Counted from the first letter of the stretch, positions 8,418-17,495 are shown. The stretch is 64,000 bases of DNA from Rhodothermales bacterium (GCA_024711125.1 JANJTM010000074.1:1-64000); one strand, 5' to 3'. Made by a program: numbers and translations. Notes: generated by a model from the letters alone, not told the origin.

Positions 8418-8906
8418 CTACTGCTCGTCAGCCGACGGACCGTAGACTGCAGGCACGGGGATGTCGAGCAGGCGCAGGTACACCCCGAGCTGGGCCCGGT
8501 GATGGATCATGTGGTTCATCACGAACGTGCGCAGCACGCCTGCGCGCGGCTGGGTGAACACCACGTGCGCGCCGGCCTTAAGCGTCCAGGGGGCTGCCAG
8601 GTCGTCGGCCGTGGCCTTTTCGATCGCCGCTCGGGCGGTATCGCGTTCCCGGTCGAAATGGGCCAGGATCGCCGCGCGGTTGGTGAGCGGAAGGCGTTCC
8701 TGCGGGCCGGAGAGGTCGAATTCCGTTCCGCCCAGCGTGATGTGTGCCCAGGACGGGATGTTGGCCAGGTGCGCGGCGAGGCGCAGGAGGGACATGGACT
8801 TCTCGTGGGGCGTGAAATCGAGCCGATCGTCCGGGACGCGCTCGAGCGTCTTGCGGGTGTTCGCCATCTCGTGGTCGAACTCGGGGAGGAGGGCGGCGCC
8901 GGTCAT
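8418..8906 (-). CDS. DinB-family metal-dependent protein
   Basis: 162 residues starting at MTGAALLPEFDHEMANTRKTLERVPDD, where the family homology begins; the open frame runs further upstream without recognisable sequence. It shows the DinB four-helix pattern and its spaced histidines (RLAAHLANI and the C-terminal HMIHHRAQLGVYLRLL). DinB proteins are metal-binding and often act as thiol transferases or in stress response; the exact role is unknown. It stands 66 bases upstream of the ABC exporter gene and reads the same way. Confidence 0.88.
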   Translation of the reverse strand: MTGAALLPEFDHEMANTRKTLERVPDDRLDFTPHEKSMSLLRLAAHLANIPSWAHITLGGTEFDLSGPQERLPLTNRAAILAHFDRERDTARAAIEKATADDLAAPWTLKAGAHVVFTQPRAGVLRTFVMNHMIHHRAQLGVYLRLLDIPVPAVYGPSADEQ

Positions 8907-9030
8907 CGTCGTGCGGGATGGATTGCGACCATTGTGCGATACGCGGGGAGGCGCGGCGTTACGAAAGGCGCGCTCGCCGCTCCTTTGTCGTACGGTCACC
9001 CGAGGAAACCCCTTCGATCCTCATGCGTCT

Positions 9031-9038
9031 TACTTTTG
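9031..9038 (+). promoter_or_regulatory. Probable -7 promoter element for vapBC
   Basis: TACTTTTG is an exact match to the Bacteroidota -7 consensus TAnnTTTG and lies 36 bases before the antitoxin start. A TTG at the usual upstream distance is not evident (only TTC at 9013), so the -33 half is weak. Confidence 0.45.
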
Positions 9039-9073
9039 TCTTACCTCCAAGTCGCCGGATCCCGGCGATCGAC

Positions 9074-9346
9074 ATGAACCGCACGCGGGTTTCCAGCAAG
9101 GGACAGGTCATCATCCCGAAAGAGGTCCGGGATCGGAAGCGGTGGCGGCCGGGCACGGAACTGGACGTCGTCGAGACCGAGGACGGCGTGCTGCTGAGGC
9201 CGCGGAATCCGTTTCCGCCGTCCACCCTCGAAGAGATCGGCCGCATCTTCACCTACACCGGCCCCGCGATTCCGGCAGACGAACTGAACGTCGAGCGCAT
9301 TCCGTACACGGATCCGTACGAGGGCGAGGACGATGATCTCGCTTGA
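9074..9346 (+). CDS. vapB: VapB-type antitoxin, AbrB/SpoVT fold
   Basis: 90 residues. The start at MNRTRVSSKGQVIIPKEVRD is the canonical beginning of an AbrB/MazE swapped-hairpin DNA-binding domain, and nothing upstream is conserved. The C-terminal tail (about 50-90, acidic, ending EGEDDDLA) would be the toxin-binding segment. The toxin gene overlaps its last 14 bases, typical of type II toxin-antitoxin pairs. The antitoxin is expected to neutralise the PIN ribonuclease and repress its own promoter together with it. Confidence 0.9.
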   Translation: MNRTRVSSKGQVIIPKEVRDRKRWRPGTELDVVETEDGVLLRPRNPFPPSTLEEIGRIFTYTGPAIPADELNVERIPYTDPYEGEDDDLA

Positions 9347-9725
9347 CACCAACGTAGTGCTCCGGCTCGTCGTGAGGGACGATGCAGAGCAGGCGGAACG
9401 GGCGATGCGGCTCGTATCGGCCTCCACCTGCTTCGTAGCCGATACCGTACTCCTCGAGACCGCGTGGATGCTCCGCAGCCTCTTCGGTCCCGACCGGGCA
9501 CGCATCCATGCCGCCCTCGTGGGCATCGTGGGCCTCGAGAACGTCGTCGTTGCCGATCCCGAACGCATTCGTCTGGCGCTCCAGTGGTTTGGAGAGGGCC
9601 TCGATATCGCGGATGCGTTGCACTTGGCGGGATCCCAGCATGCGTCGTCCTTCGTCACGTTCGATCGCCGGATGCTGCGGCGCGCGAAGGGCAGGGGCAA
9701 TTGCGCGGTGAAGGAGCCTGTTTGA
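9333..9725 (+). CDS. vapC: VapC-type PIN-domain ribonuclease toxin
   Basis: 130 residues, the usual PIN toxin length. Catalytic acids are all present: Asp5 (ISLDTNVVL), Glu42 (LLETAWML), Asp94 (DIADALHLAG) and Asp111 (VTFDRRM). They coordinate Mg/Mn for cleavage of structured RNA; VapC toxins commonly cut tRNA or rRNA. It overlaps the AbrB antitoxin gene by 14 bases in a different frame, so it is translationally coupled. It appears intact. Confidence 0.92.
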   Translation: MISLDTNVVLRLVVRDDAEQAERAMRLVSASTCFVADTVLLETAWMLRSLFGPDRARIHAALVGIVGLENVVVADPERIRLALQWFGEGLDIADALHLAGSQHASSFVTFDRRMLRRAKGRGNCAVKEPV

Positions 9726-9807
9726 CTCCGGCCGGGTGTAGATTGACGGGACAACCGTCGTCCGCTCTGCCGAAACCGGGCCGAACGGCGCCTTACGGGT
9801 TCTCGCG

Positions 9808-11433
9808 ATGCGACCATGGCTGCTCCTGCTCGGCCTGGCCCTGTCTACCGGCGTAGCGCAGGCCCAGGCGCCCGCTCCGGCGGTAGGGTCATGCGCGAAA
9901 TCGCGGTTGCGGGCCGTTCTCGACCGCAACGCCGTCCGGGCCGAGATCTTCCCGTCGGGTGTATACGGCTACGAGGTGCCGCGCGGGACCGGCCTCCATG
10001 CGATCCAGACCGCCGACATCTGGGTCGGCGGACGCGTAGGCGGTGAGCTTCGGGTGGCGGGCGATCGTTGGTGGAGGCCCGATTTCTGGCCGGGTCCACT
10101 GCTTCCGGGCGCCGTGCTGCCCGATCCGGCCGACTGCACTCCGTTTGACCGGATGTGGGAGATCACGGTCGACGACCTCGAGGCATATGCCCTGCACGGC
10201 GTCGTTTCCAGGAACCTGGCGGAGTGGCCGTGGCACCTCGGCGCGCCGGTCGTCGACGGGGACGGTGACCCGACCAATTACGACCTGAAAGCGGGCGATC
10301 GACCCGAACTCGCAGGACAGCAACGGTTCTGGTGGGTGATGAACGACGTCGGCAACGTGCACACCGAGACCCGATCCCGCCCGCTCGGCATCGAGGTCCA
10401 CGGCACGGCGGCGTCCGCGGCGAACTTCCGCACGGATATCGACCAGGCGACGATCCACTCGTTCCGCGTCATCAACCGATCGGACGCGCCCATCGAGGAC
10501 GCCTTCCTGGCCGTGTACTCGGAGGCCGATCTCGGATTTCGGAATCCGATCTACGTAGGCGTGGACACGAGCCTCGGCATGTCGTTCGCGTACAACGCGC
10601 AGAACTCCAACACGGACTACGAGGTCGGAATCCCGCCGGCGATCGGCCTGGTGCTGCTCGATGGCCCGCCCGCCGCGTCAGACGGCCTCGACAACGACTA
10701 TGACGGCGTGACCGACGAGCCTGGCGAAAAGGCCGGCATGGGCCACTTCATGGGGTGGGGCGGGGACGAGGACATCATTTGGGCACAGGAGAAGTACAAC
10801 ATGATGACGGGGACCTACCGATGGGGGTACCCGATGACCTATGGCGGGGAGGGTTGGGGCGGTACCGTCAAAACGCGCTACCAGTGGCCTGGAGATCCGG
10901 TGACCCGCTCCTATTGGTCGGCGATGAACATCGACTCCGCGGGCACGGCCATGGGGTCTATCCGCGCCGGATCGGTCACGTCGTTCGGCCCCTTCCGCCT
11001 GGCACCCGGCGCGTCGGCCGAATTCACGTTCGCCTACGTGTGGGCCCAAGGCAGGAACCACCTGGACTCGATCACCGAGTTGCGTCGATACGCCGCCGTT
11101 CTCAAGCGTGCCTACCGGGCCTTCTACTGGACGCAGCCGTCGTTCGCTGTCATTCCGGAGCCCGGACCCGGGGCGAACGGTGTGACGCGCCCGTACCCGA
11201 ATCCGGCCGACGAGGTCGCCGACGTGCGATTCACCGTCGCCCGCCCGGCCCGCATCACGTTCCGGCTCTTCGACCTGATGGGTCGAAGCGTCGGGCCCGT
11301 GGTGGATGCGACCAGCGAAGCGGGCGAGCACGCCGTGCGTATTCCGGTCGCCGGGTTGCCCACGGGGCTGTACATGTACCGGGCATCGATCGGTTCGGCG
11401 TGGGCCACGGGCACCCTGGTGGTGGTGCACTGA
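9808..11433 (+). CDS. Secreted T9SS cargo protein of unknown function
   Basis: 541 residues. A signal peptide (MRPWLLLLGLALSTGVAQAQA) is followed by a long beta-rich body with Ca-binding-like acidic loops (DGDGDPTN, DGLDNDYDGVTDEPG) and a C-terminal type A T9SS sorting domain (YPNPADEVADVRF..., LFDLMGRSV, GLPTGLYMYRA). The IWVGG, VRTDIDQATIHS and WGGDEDIIWAQEKYN segments suit large surface proteins of this phylum that lack a known enzymatic domain. It is exported to the Sec pathway, then to the cell surface or medium by T9SS. It stands alone, 82 bases after vapC. Confidence 0.85.
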   Translation: MRPWLLLLGLALSTGVAQAQAPAPAVGSCAKSRLRAVLDRNAVRAEIFPSGVYGYEVPRGTGLHAIQTADIWVGGRVGGELRVAGDRWWRPDFWPGPLLPGAVLPDPADCTPFDRMWEITVDDLEAYALHGVVSRNLAEWPWHLGAPVVDGDGDPTNYDLKAGDRPELAGQQRFWWVMNDVGNVHTETRSRPLGIEVHGTAASAANFRTDIDQATIHSFRVINRSDAPIEDAFLAVYSEADLGFRNPIYVGVDTSLGMSFAYNAQNSNTDYEVGIPPAIGLVLLDGPPAASDGLDNDYDGVTDEPGEKAGMGHFMGWGGDEDIIWAQEKYNMMTGTYRWGYPMTYGGEGWGGTVKTRYQWPGDPVTRSYWSAMNIDSAGTAMGSIRAGSVTSFGPFRLAPGASAEFTFAYVWAQGRNHLDSITELRRYAAVLKRAYRAFYWTQPSFAVIPEPGPGANGVTRPYPNPADEVADVRFTVARPARITFRLFDLMGRSVGPVVDATSEAGEHAVRIPVAGLPTGLYMYRASIGSAWATGTLVVVH

Positions 11434-11494
11434 TCCACCCGAAGTGCCGATGCGCGCCGGGAGGACCTGCCGGGATCGGGATTCCGGGCCAAAG

Positions 11495-11584
11495 TCGATG
11501 TATTGGGCCCCAAAACCGGGGGAATATGTCGATTTTCGGCCTCTTTTCGACGTATTGGGCCCCAAAACCGGGGGAATATGTCGA
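11495..11584. repeat. Two copies of a 38-bp palindromic (REP-like) repeat, period 52 bp
   Basis: Copies lie at 11495-11532 and 11547-11584 and differ at one base. Each has 10-base imperfect terminal inverted repeats (TCGACGTATT / AATATGTCGA) around a GGG bulge and an inner CCCC-AAAACC-GGGG stem, so each can fold into a hairpin. The 14-base spacer (TTTTCGGCCTCTTT) is partly repeated after copy 2. It sits in the 216-base gap between the T9SS cargo gene and the sulfatase gene. It resembles bacterial extragenic palindromic elements; a role in transcript termination or stability is possible. Confidence 0.8.
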
Positions 11585-11649
11585 CTTTGAGCCGTTTTTC
11601 CACGTTCCGGGGCTCGGTGTGCGCGCAGACCCCGGATCGGGTGCAACCC

Positions 11650-13050
11650 ATGACAGCCCCAATGTCACGATCCGCTCGCCTCGCTGCCGTCACGCTGCTC
11701 TTCGTCCTGGCCGCGTGTGCGCAGCCGGAGGGCGAGTCTCGCCCCAACCTCCTCTTCGTCGTCACGGATGACCAGCGTTTCGACCTGCTGGGCATCGAAA
11801 CCCCCATGCTCGTGACGCCGAACCTGGACCGCCTGGCGAGCGAGGGCATGCGCTTCGAACGGGCGTACGTCACGACGCCGATCTGCGCCGCGAGTCGGGC
11901 GAGCCTCCTGACGGGCATGGTGGAGCGCACCCACGGCTACACCTTCGGCACGCCGCCGCTGGCCCGGGTCTTCACCGACGCAAGCTATCCCAGGCTGTTG
12001 CGCGCGGCGGGCTACCACTCCGGGTTCATCGGAAAGCTCGGCGTGACGTTCGATCCGGGGGCGGTCGATTCGCTCTTCGACGTGTTCGTTCCGCTTTCGC
12101 CTGCGCCGTACATGAAACCGCAGCCCGATGGTACGGAGCGTCACCTCACCGACATTACCGCCGACCTCGCGCTCGCTTACCTGGATTCGGTCGCCGCCGC
12201 CGGACCTTTCGCGCTGACCGTGTCCTTCAACGCGCCGCATGCCGACGACGGGGACCCCCGCCAGTACATCTGGCCGCCCGCCATGGACTCCCTGTACCGG
12301 GACGCGGAAATCCCCGTGCCCGCGCTCTCTGACGAAGTCTTCCGATCCACCCTGCCGCCCTTCCTGCGGGATTCCACGCTCAACCGGGTGCGCTGGCACT
12401 GGCGGTTCGACGAACCGGGGAAGGCGCGGGCTATGACGAAGGGCTATTTCCGCATGATCAGCGGGGTGGATGCGGCGATCGGGCGCATCCGGGCCAAGCT
12501 CGAGGAGCGGGGTGTCGCCGACCGCACGATCATCGTGTTCACGAGCGACAACGGCTACTTCCTCGGCGAACGCGGGTACGCGGGCAAGTGGCTTCCGTAC
12601 GACCTCTCGATCCACGTTCCGTTGATCGTCTACGATCCCCGCTCGCCGGGGCGGGGCGCCACGAACCCCCTGCCCGTCCTCAACATCGACCTCGCACCGA
12701 CGCTGATCGACCTGGCCGGCGTCGCTCCCGCGCCGTCGATGCAGGGTCGCAGCCTGGTGCCGCTCCTCCGCGGCGAATCCCCGCCGGACTGGCGTTCCGA
12801 CTTCTTCGTCGAACACCTGTTCGAGCACCCGGAAATCCCGAAACACGAGGGAGTGCGCGGCGCACGTTGGTGGTACGCGCGGTATTTCGAGCGCAATCCC
12901 GTCTACGAGGAGCTTTACGACACCGCCGTCGATCCTCTGGAAACCACCAACCTGGCGGGCCGGCCCGAAGTTGCGGCGGTGCTGGATTCGCTGCGGCGCC
13001 GGACGGATACGCTGCGGGATGGGTTTGGGGGGGTGTACCGCCGCAAATGA
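11650..13050 (+). CDS. Sulfatase-family lipoprotein
   Basis: 466 residues. A lipoprotein signal (LAAVTLLFVLAAC, Cys23) shows that it is membrane-anchored; a second ATG at 11662 would also give a complete signal. Sulfatase motifs follow: metal-binding RPNLLFVVTDDQRFD and the formylglycine site Cys79 in ICAASRASLLTGM, a C-x-A-x-R variant of the usual C-x-P-x-R. Later VFTSDNGYFLGERGYAGKW is a second active-site block. It hydrolyses sulfate esters, probably from algal or animal polysaccharides, once a maturation enzyme converts Cys79; none is seen in this window. The gene follows the palindromic repeats. Confidence 0.9.
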   Translation: MTAPMSRSARLAAVTLLFVLAACAQPEGESRPNLLFVVTDDQRFDLLGIETPMLVTPNLDRLASEGMRFERAYVTTPICAASRASLLTGMVERTHGYTFGTPPLARVFTDASYPRLLRAAGYHSGFIGKLGVTFDPGAVDSLFDVFVPLSPAPYMKPQPDGTERHLTDITADLALAYLDSVAAAGPFALTVSFNAPHADDGDPRQYIWPPAMDSLYRDAEIPVPALSDEVFRSTLPPFLRDSTLNRVRWHWRFDEPGKARAMTKGYFRMISGVDAAIGRIRAKLEERGVADRTIIVFTSDNGYFLGERGYAGKWLPYDLSIHVPLIVYDPRSPGRGATNPLPVLNIDLAPTLIDLAGVAPAPSMQGRSLVPLLRGESPPDWRSDFFVEHLFEHPEIPKHEGVRGARWWYARYFERNPVYEELYDTAVDPLETTNLAGRPEVAAVLDSLRRRTDTLRDGFGGVYRRK

Positions 13051-13094
13051 ACCCCGCGCGTCCGCCGCGGCCGTCAGGCAGGCGGCTCGGGCTG

Positions 13095-13177
13095 TACCTC
13101 GGGTGGGACTCGAACCCACACGTCCTTGCGGACACACGATTTTGAGTCGTGTGCGTCTACCATTCCGCCACCGAGGC
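13095..13177 (-). tRNA. tRNA-Leu (anticodon CAA)
   Basis: 83 nt on the minus strand. It has a 7-bp acceptor stem (GCCTCGG with CCGAGGT, G-U at the end), a D arm GCGGAATGGTAGACGC, anticodon stem CACGA/TCGTG with loop CTCAAAA (anticodon CAA, codon UUG), a long variable arm (GTCCGCAAGGAC) typical of class II leucine tRNAs, and a T arm with GGTTCGAGTCC. The discriminator base is A and CCA is not encoded. Confidence 0.95.
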
Positions 13178-13274
13178 AGGTGGAGGGCAGGAACGCCCGG
13201 AGCGGCCGCGTGATCCGGCCACCCCGATGGGCTTGATGCCGCGCGTGCGTACTATTCCGCAAACCCAGCCGGCC

Positions 13275-13595
13275 ATGTCGCTGCTTGAACCCGGTCCCCA
13301 CGCGCTCGCGTCCCTCGTCACGCCCGATCCGGGCGCCATCGTGTCGCGCAAGGTGCTCGCCGAGGCGGGCGGGCGCGTCGTATGCTTCGCGTTCGGAGAG
13401 GGCGAGGGGCTGACCGAACACACGACCCCGTTTGAAGCCATGCTGGTGATCGTCGAGGGATCGGCGCGCGTCAGCATCGGCGGCGGGTCGTGGGAGGTGG
13501 GTGCCGGCGAGCTGATCGCGCTGCCCGCCGGCATTCCGCATTCGGTCCATGCCCTGTCGCCCGTGCGGCTGGTGCTCGTGATGATCAAGGCCTGA
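13275..13595 (+). CDS. Small cupin-domain protein
   Basis: 106 residues from MSLLEPGPHAL; the frame is open further upstream but is not conserved-looking and would run into the tRNA. Single-domain cupin: first motif GEGEGLTEHTTPFEAMLVIVEG and second motif LIALPAGIPHSVHAL. The histidines/acid that normally bind metal are partly present (H in TEHTTP, H in PHSVHA). Small stand-alone cupins have no predictable substrate. Twelve bases separate it from the downstream lipoprotein hydrolase gene, so it heads a likely three-gene operon with the hydrolase and the DUF5916 protein. Confidence 0.82.
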   Translation: MSLLEPGPHALASLVTPDPGAIVSRKVLAEAGGRVVCFAFGEGEGLTEHTTPFEAMLVIVEGSARVSIGGGSWEVGAGELIALPAGIPHSVHALSPVRLVLVMIKA

Positions 13596-13607
13596 ATTCC
13601 CCGAACC

Positions 13608-14777
13608 ATGAAGCTCTCGTCCCGGGTTCTGCTCGCCGCCGTGCTCACGGCCTCCTTCCTTTCGGCCTGCGACACGGTCGATCCGATCAATCCCGAGCCT
13701 TCGGACCTGGTACTTCCGAGTCCGTCCGGATCCTGGTCGGTCGGCACCACGGTCCGGTATTTCCCCGGTACCGACCGGGACGACGGGTATACGCCGGGCG
13801 TGGTCGATGCGCGTCCGCTGATGGTGCAGATCTGGTACCCGGCGGCGATCGCGTCGGCGGCGGCCACCGAATACATGGAAACCGAGGTCGCGCAGCTATT
13901 CGCGGCAACGCAGGATTACATGGACCCGGTGGAGGCGCTCGACATGATGCAGCGCATCGAGCCACGGGCCGGGGAGAACGCCGCGGTGTCGCCCGGGCGC
14001 TGGCCGGTCGTGTTCTTCTCGCACGGTCTCGGCGGCGTGCGCACGTTGTACACCACGTTCGTGGAGGACCTCGCGAGCCGCGGATACGTGGTCGTGGGCA
14101 TCGACCACACGTTCGGGGCGCTCGGCACCGTGTTGCCCGACGGGCGGCTGCTCGGGATCCGGACCGGCGCCCTGGCGCCGCCGTTCGAGCAGGTCGTGCG
14201 CATCTGGGCCGAGGACCAGGCGTACGTGCTGGATCGGCTCGAGGAGATCGACGCCGCCGATCCGAGGGGCCTGCTCACGAATCGGCTCGACCTCACGCGC
14301 GTCGGAGCGGCCGGCCACTCGACCGGCGGCTCGGCCTCGATGGAGGTGCACACGTTCGACGCGCGGTTCGACGCGGTCGCGAGTCTGGACGGGGTACAGG
14401 TGGGCGCGGCGGCTAGGGAGCCGGGTCTGCAGGATCCGACGCTGCTGCTCGTCGCCCAGGATTCCGAATTCGGCGGAACCGAGGTGCAGACGGCGCTCGA
14501 CGGCCCGGGTTACCGCGTCACGATCGCGGGCACGTCGCACTACAGCTTCACCGACCTGCCGATCCTGCTCGACCTGGCGGGCGCCGACCGTGCCCGCGCG
14601 TTGGCGAGCACGCGCCCGCCGGGTACGATCGGCGCGGCGCGCAACCTGGCCGTGCAGATGGCGTTCCTGGCCGCGTTTTTCGACCGTCACCTGAAGGACG
14701 TGCCGTCGAATCTGCTCGGAGGGGCGACGGGCGCGTATCCCGAGGCGGCATTCCAGCGTATCGGGGCAACGAATTGA
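13608..14777 (+). CDS. Alpha/beta-hydrolase lipoprotein, PAF-acetylhydrolase-like
   Basis: 389 residues with lipoprotein signal (FLSAC, Cys21). The body matches plasma platelet-activating-factor acetylhydrolase (isoform II)-like hydrolases: VVFFSHGLGGVRTLYTTFVEDLASRGYVVVGIDH (oxyanion region), nucleophile Ser near residue 237 in GHSTGG, and a C-terminal His in GTSHYSFTDLP. It probably hydrolyses short acyl esters or oxidised phospholipids at the cell envelope. The gene is between cupin and DUF5916 genes, each 12 bases apart. Confidence 0.85.
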   Translation: MKLSSRVLLAAVLTASFLSACDTVDPINPEPSDLVLPSPSGSWSVGTTVRYFPGTDRDDGYTPGVVDARPLMVQIWYPAAIASAAATEYMETEVAQLFAATQDYMDPVEALDMMQRIEPRAGENAAVSPGRWPVVFFSHGLGGVRTLYTTFVEDLASRGYVVVGIDHTFGALGTVLPDGRLLGIRTGALAPPFEQVVRIWAEDQAYVLDRLEEIDAADPRGLLTNRLDLTRVGAAGHSTGGSASMEVHTFDARFDAVASLDGVQVGAAAREPGLQDPTLLLVAQDSEFGGTEVQTALDGPGYRVTIAGTSHYSFTDLPILLDLAGADRARALASTRPPGTIGAARNLAVQMAFLAAFFDRHLKDVPSNLLGGATGAYPEAAFQRIGATN

Positions 14778-14789
14778 CCGCCTGACTCC

Positions 14790-17495
14790 ATGCCGCGCCT
14801 CCTGTTGCTCGCCGTCCTGTCCTTCTTCACGCAGACGACCGCGGCCCAGGAGACGTCGTCGGACTACCGGGGGCCGGGCACGATCGAGGCGCACCGGCGC
14901 ACGGCGGCCATCGCGATCGACGGAAGGCTTGACGACGCGGATTGGCTCGTCGCCCCGGCGGCCGGCGGGTTCGTCCAGCAGAAACCCGTGGAAGGCGCCC
15001 GGGCGGAACACGATACGCGCGTCCAGGTCGCCTACGACGACCATTCGATCTGGGTCGCCGCCCGCATGTTCGACGCGGAGCCGCAGTCGATCGCACGCCA
15101 GCTGGTGCGCCGCGACGACCTGGGCACCGCCGACTGGATCGGCGTCGGTTTCGATCCGGACCTGGACCGGCGCACCGGGTACGCCTTCATCCTGCAGGCG
15201 TCCGGCGTCCAGGCCGACCAGTACCTGTTCAACGACGGAGACGACGACGGCGCGTGGGACGCGGTCTGGGAGTCGGCCGTGCGCATCGACTCGCTCGGGT
15301 GGGTCGCCGAGATGCGTATTCCGCTCTCGCAGATCCGCTACGAGGCGTCGAGCGACCCGCGGGACTGGGGCATCACGTTCGTTCGAAGCCGCGTGGCCTC
15401 GAACGAGGAATCCCACTTCGCGCTGATCTCCCGGACCCAGGAAGGGGTCGTCAGCCAGTTCGGGCGCCTGACGGGCGTCCGCATCGCGTCGGCGCCCCGC
15501 CGCATCGAGGTGCGGCCGTACACCCTGGCCGGCCTGTCGCGGCTGCCGGGCGACGAGGGAAACCCGTTCCACGACGCGACCGAGCCCACGGCGCGCGCGG
15601 GCTTCGACGTGAAAGTCGGTCTCGGGAGCCAGTTCACGGTGGACGCGACGATCAACCCCGACTTCGGGCAGGTCGAGGCCGACCCGGCCGTCATCAACCT
15701 GACGGCCTACGAGACGTTCTTCCAGGAGCGGCGCCCGTTTTTTGTCGAGGGCTCCGAGCTTTTTGACTACGGGCTTTCGGGGGGCGGAAGGCTGTTCTAC
15801 AGCCGCCGCATCGGACGTGAGCCGCACCGGGGCGATCCGGGCGGGGCCGATTTCACCGAAGTGCCCGAGGCGGCGACCATCCTCGCGGCCGCCAAGGTGA
15901 CGGGCCGCACGTCGAACGGATTCTCGCTCGGCGCCCTCGCGACCGTAACCGCCCGCGAGACGGGCCGCGCGTTTTTCGGGGATGACGGCCGCACCGAGCG
16001 GTTCACGGCCGAGCCCCGCACCGAGTACGGCGTGCTGCGTGCGCGCCGGGACTTTCGGGACGGGGAATCGACGTTCGGTGCGATCCTCACCGGTCTGCGG
16101 CGTGAGCTTCCGGCCGACGGCTCGTTCGCGGCGCTTCCGACCGAGGCCTTCGCGGGCGGAATCGACTGGGAGCACTCCTGGGGCGACCGCACCTGGGCGA
16201 TCTTCGGATACGCTGCGGGAACGCACGTGCGGGGTGATTCGCTGGCGATGATCCGCATCCAGCGGTCGAGCAACCACTGGTTCCAGCGTCCGGACTCGCG
16301 GCGCACGTCGGTCGATTCGAGCCGAACGTCGCTGACCGGGCTCGACTGGCGCGCGACCTTCGAAAAACGTCGCGGTCAACACTGGACGGGCGCGGTCTGG
16401 CTCGCACAGGTGACGCCGGGCTTCGAGGTGAACGACCTCGGGTTCTCGAGCCGACAGGAAGTGCTCGACGGCGGAGCGCGCATCGAATACCAGGAGATCG
16501 AGCCGGGCGAGCTGTTCCGCGAGTACGCGCTCGAACTTTCGACCTTCCACAACTTCTCGTACGACCTGCTGGATGACGTCGGCTCGGCCGATGCGTGGAA
16601 GAGGTCGCACGTGCGGGGTTCGATCGGGGCGGAGGGCGAGTTCCAGTTCCTCAACTACTGGGGGCTGGGACTCGATCTGTCGTACAGACCCGAGATGATG
16701 GACCGTACGGCGACCCGCGGCGGGCCGCTGATGCGATCCCCGGCATCGTGGTCGTTCGAGATGGGCGGTTCCACGGATTTCCGCCGCAAGCTGGTGGTGG
16801 AAGCCGGATTCGAGGTGAACCGTGGCGCCGAAGACTCGGGCTCGCAGGCCGAAGTGGGCCTGGAGATCCGGTACCGGCCGTCGGACCGCGTCGAATTGAG
16901 CCTCGAGCCGGCCTTCGGCAAGGGCCGGACCGGCATGCAGTACGTGGGATCGACCGGCGCACTGCCGTATGCGCCCACCTACGGGCGGCGCTACGTATTC
17001 GGGGACCTCGAACGCCGCGAGTTCTCGCTGGAGACCCGGGTCGAGGTGTCGTTCACGCCCAGGTTGAGCCTGCAGATCTATGCCCAGCCGCTGCTCTCGT
17101 CGGGCGATTACACGGCGTACAAGCAGCTCACGGCGGCCGAGCGGTACGCGTTCGACGTGTTCGAGGAAGGCACTCCCTTCACCGGAGGCCGGATCGGCTG
17201 CGTCGGAGGACGGACGTGCGTCGACGACGGCACGCGGTGGGTCGATTTCGACGGCGACGGTACGGCCGACTGGAGCTTCCGGGATCGCCCGTTCAACGTG
17301 CGCTCGCTCATCGGAAACGCGGTCCTGCGCTGGGAATTCCGCCCGGGATCGACGATCTACCTCGTCTGGCAGCGATTCCAGGAAGACGAGCAGCAGATCG
17401 GCGACTTCGACTTTCGCCGCGACGCCGACGCGCTGCTGCGCTCGCCGTCGTCGAACGTCTTCATGGTCAAGATGAGCTGGTGGATCGGGATGTGA
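14790..17495 (+). CDS. DUF5916 outer-membrane protein with CBM9-like N-terminal domain
   Basis: 901 residues. Signal peptide (MPRLLLLAVLSFFTQTTAAQE), then a carbohydrate-binding-family-9-like domain at about residues 30-230 (IDGRLDDADWLVAP, AYDDHSIWVAARMFDAEP, WDAVWESAVRIDSLGWVAEMRIPL), then a long beta-strand-rich region (about 240-901) expected to form an outer-membrane barrel (ETFFQERRPFFVEGSELF is a family hallmark) and ending in VFMVKMSWWIGM. The family is widespread in Bacteroidota and Gemmatimonadota, with no established function. The gene is last in the cupin/hydrolase operon and converges with the next gene. Confidence 0.87.
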   Translation: MPRLLLLAVLSFFTQTTAAQETSSDYRGPGTIEAHRRTAAIAIDGRLDDADWLVAPAAGGFVQQKPVEGARAEHDTRVQVAYDDHSIWVAARMFDAEPQSIARQLVRRDDLGTADWIGVGFDPDLDRRTGYAFILQASGVQADQYLFNDGDDDGAWDAVWESAVRIDSLGWVAEMRIPLSQIRYEASSDPRDWGITFVRSRVASNEESHFALISRTQEGVVSQFGRLTGVRIASAPRRIEVRPYTLAGLSRLPGDEGNPFHDATEPTARAGFDVKVGLGSQFTVDATINPDFGQVEADPAVINLTAYETFFQERRPFFVEGSELFDYGLSGGGRLFYSRRIGREPHRGDPGGADFTEVPEAATILAAAKVTGRTSNGFSLGALATVTARETGRAFFGDDGRTERFTAEPRTEYGVLRARRDFRDGESTFGAILTGLRRELPADGSFAALPTEAFAGGIDWEHSWGDRTWAIFGYAAGTHVRGDSLAMIRIQRSSNHWFQRPDSRRTSVDSSRTSLTGLDWRATFEKRRGQHWTGAVWLAQVTPGFEVNDLGFSSRQEVLDGGARIEYQEIEPGELFREYALELSTFHNFSYDLLDDVGSADAWKRSHVRGSIGAEGEFQFLNYWGLGLDLSYRPEMMDRTATRGGPLMRSPASWSFEMGGSTDFRRKLVVEAGFEVNRGAEDSGSQAEVGLEIRYRPSDRVELSLEPAFGKGRTGMQYVGSTGALPYAPTYGRRYVFGDLERREFSLETRVEVSFTPRLSLQIYAQPLLSSGDYTAYKQLTAAERYAFDVFEEGTPFTGGRIGCVGGRTCVDDGTRWVDFDGDGTADWSFRDRPFNVRSLIGNAVLRWEFRPGSTIYLVWQRFQEDEQQIGDFDFRRDADALLRSPSSNVFMVKMSWWIGM

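Noticed and set aside
6477-9077. 866-residue plus-strand ORF opposite the ABC exporter and DinB genes
   Set aside because: Spans two well-supported minus-strand genes and has no recognisable domain.
11495-11584. CRISPR array interpretation of the repeats
   Set aside because: Only two palindromic copies with a 14-base spacer and no cas genes.
13896-16610. 904-residue minus-strand ORF opposite the hydrolase and DUF5916 genes
   Set aside because: Same mirror pattern; both plus-strand genes have signal peptides and family motifs.
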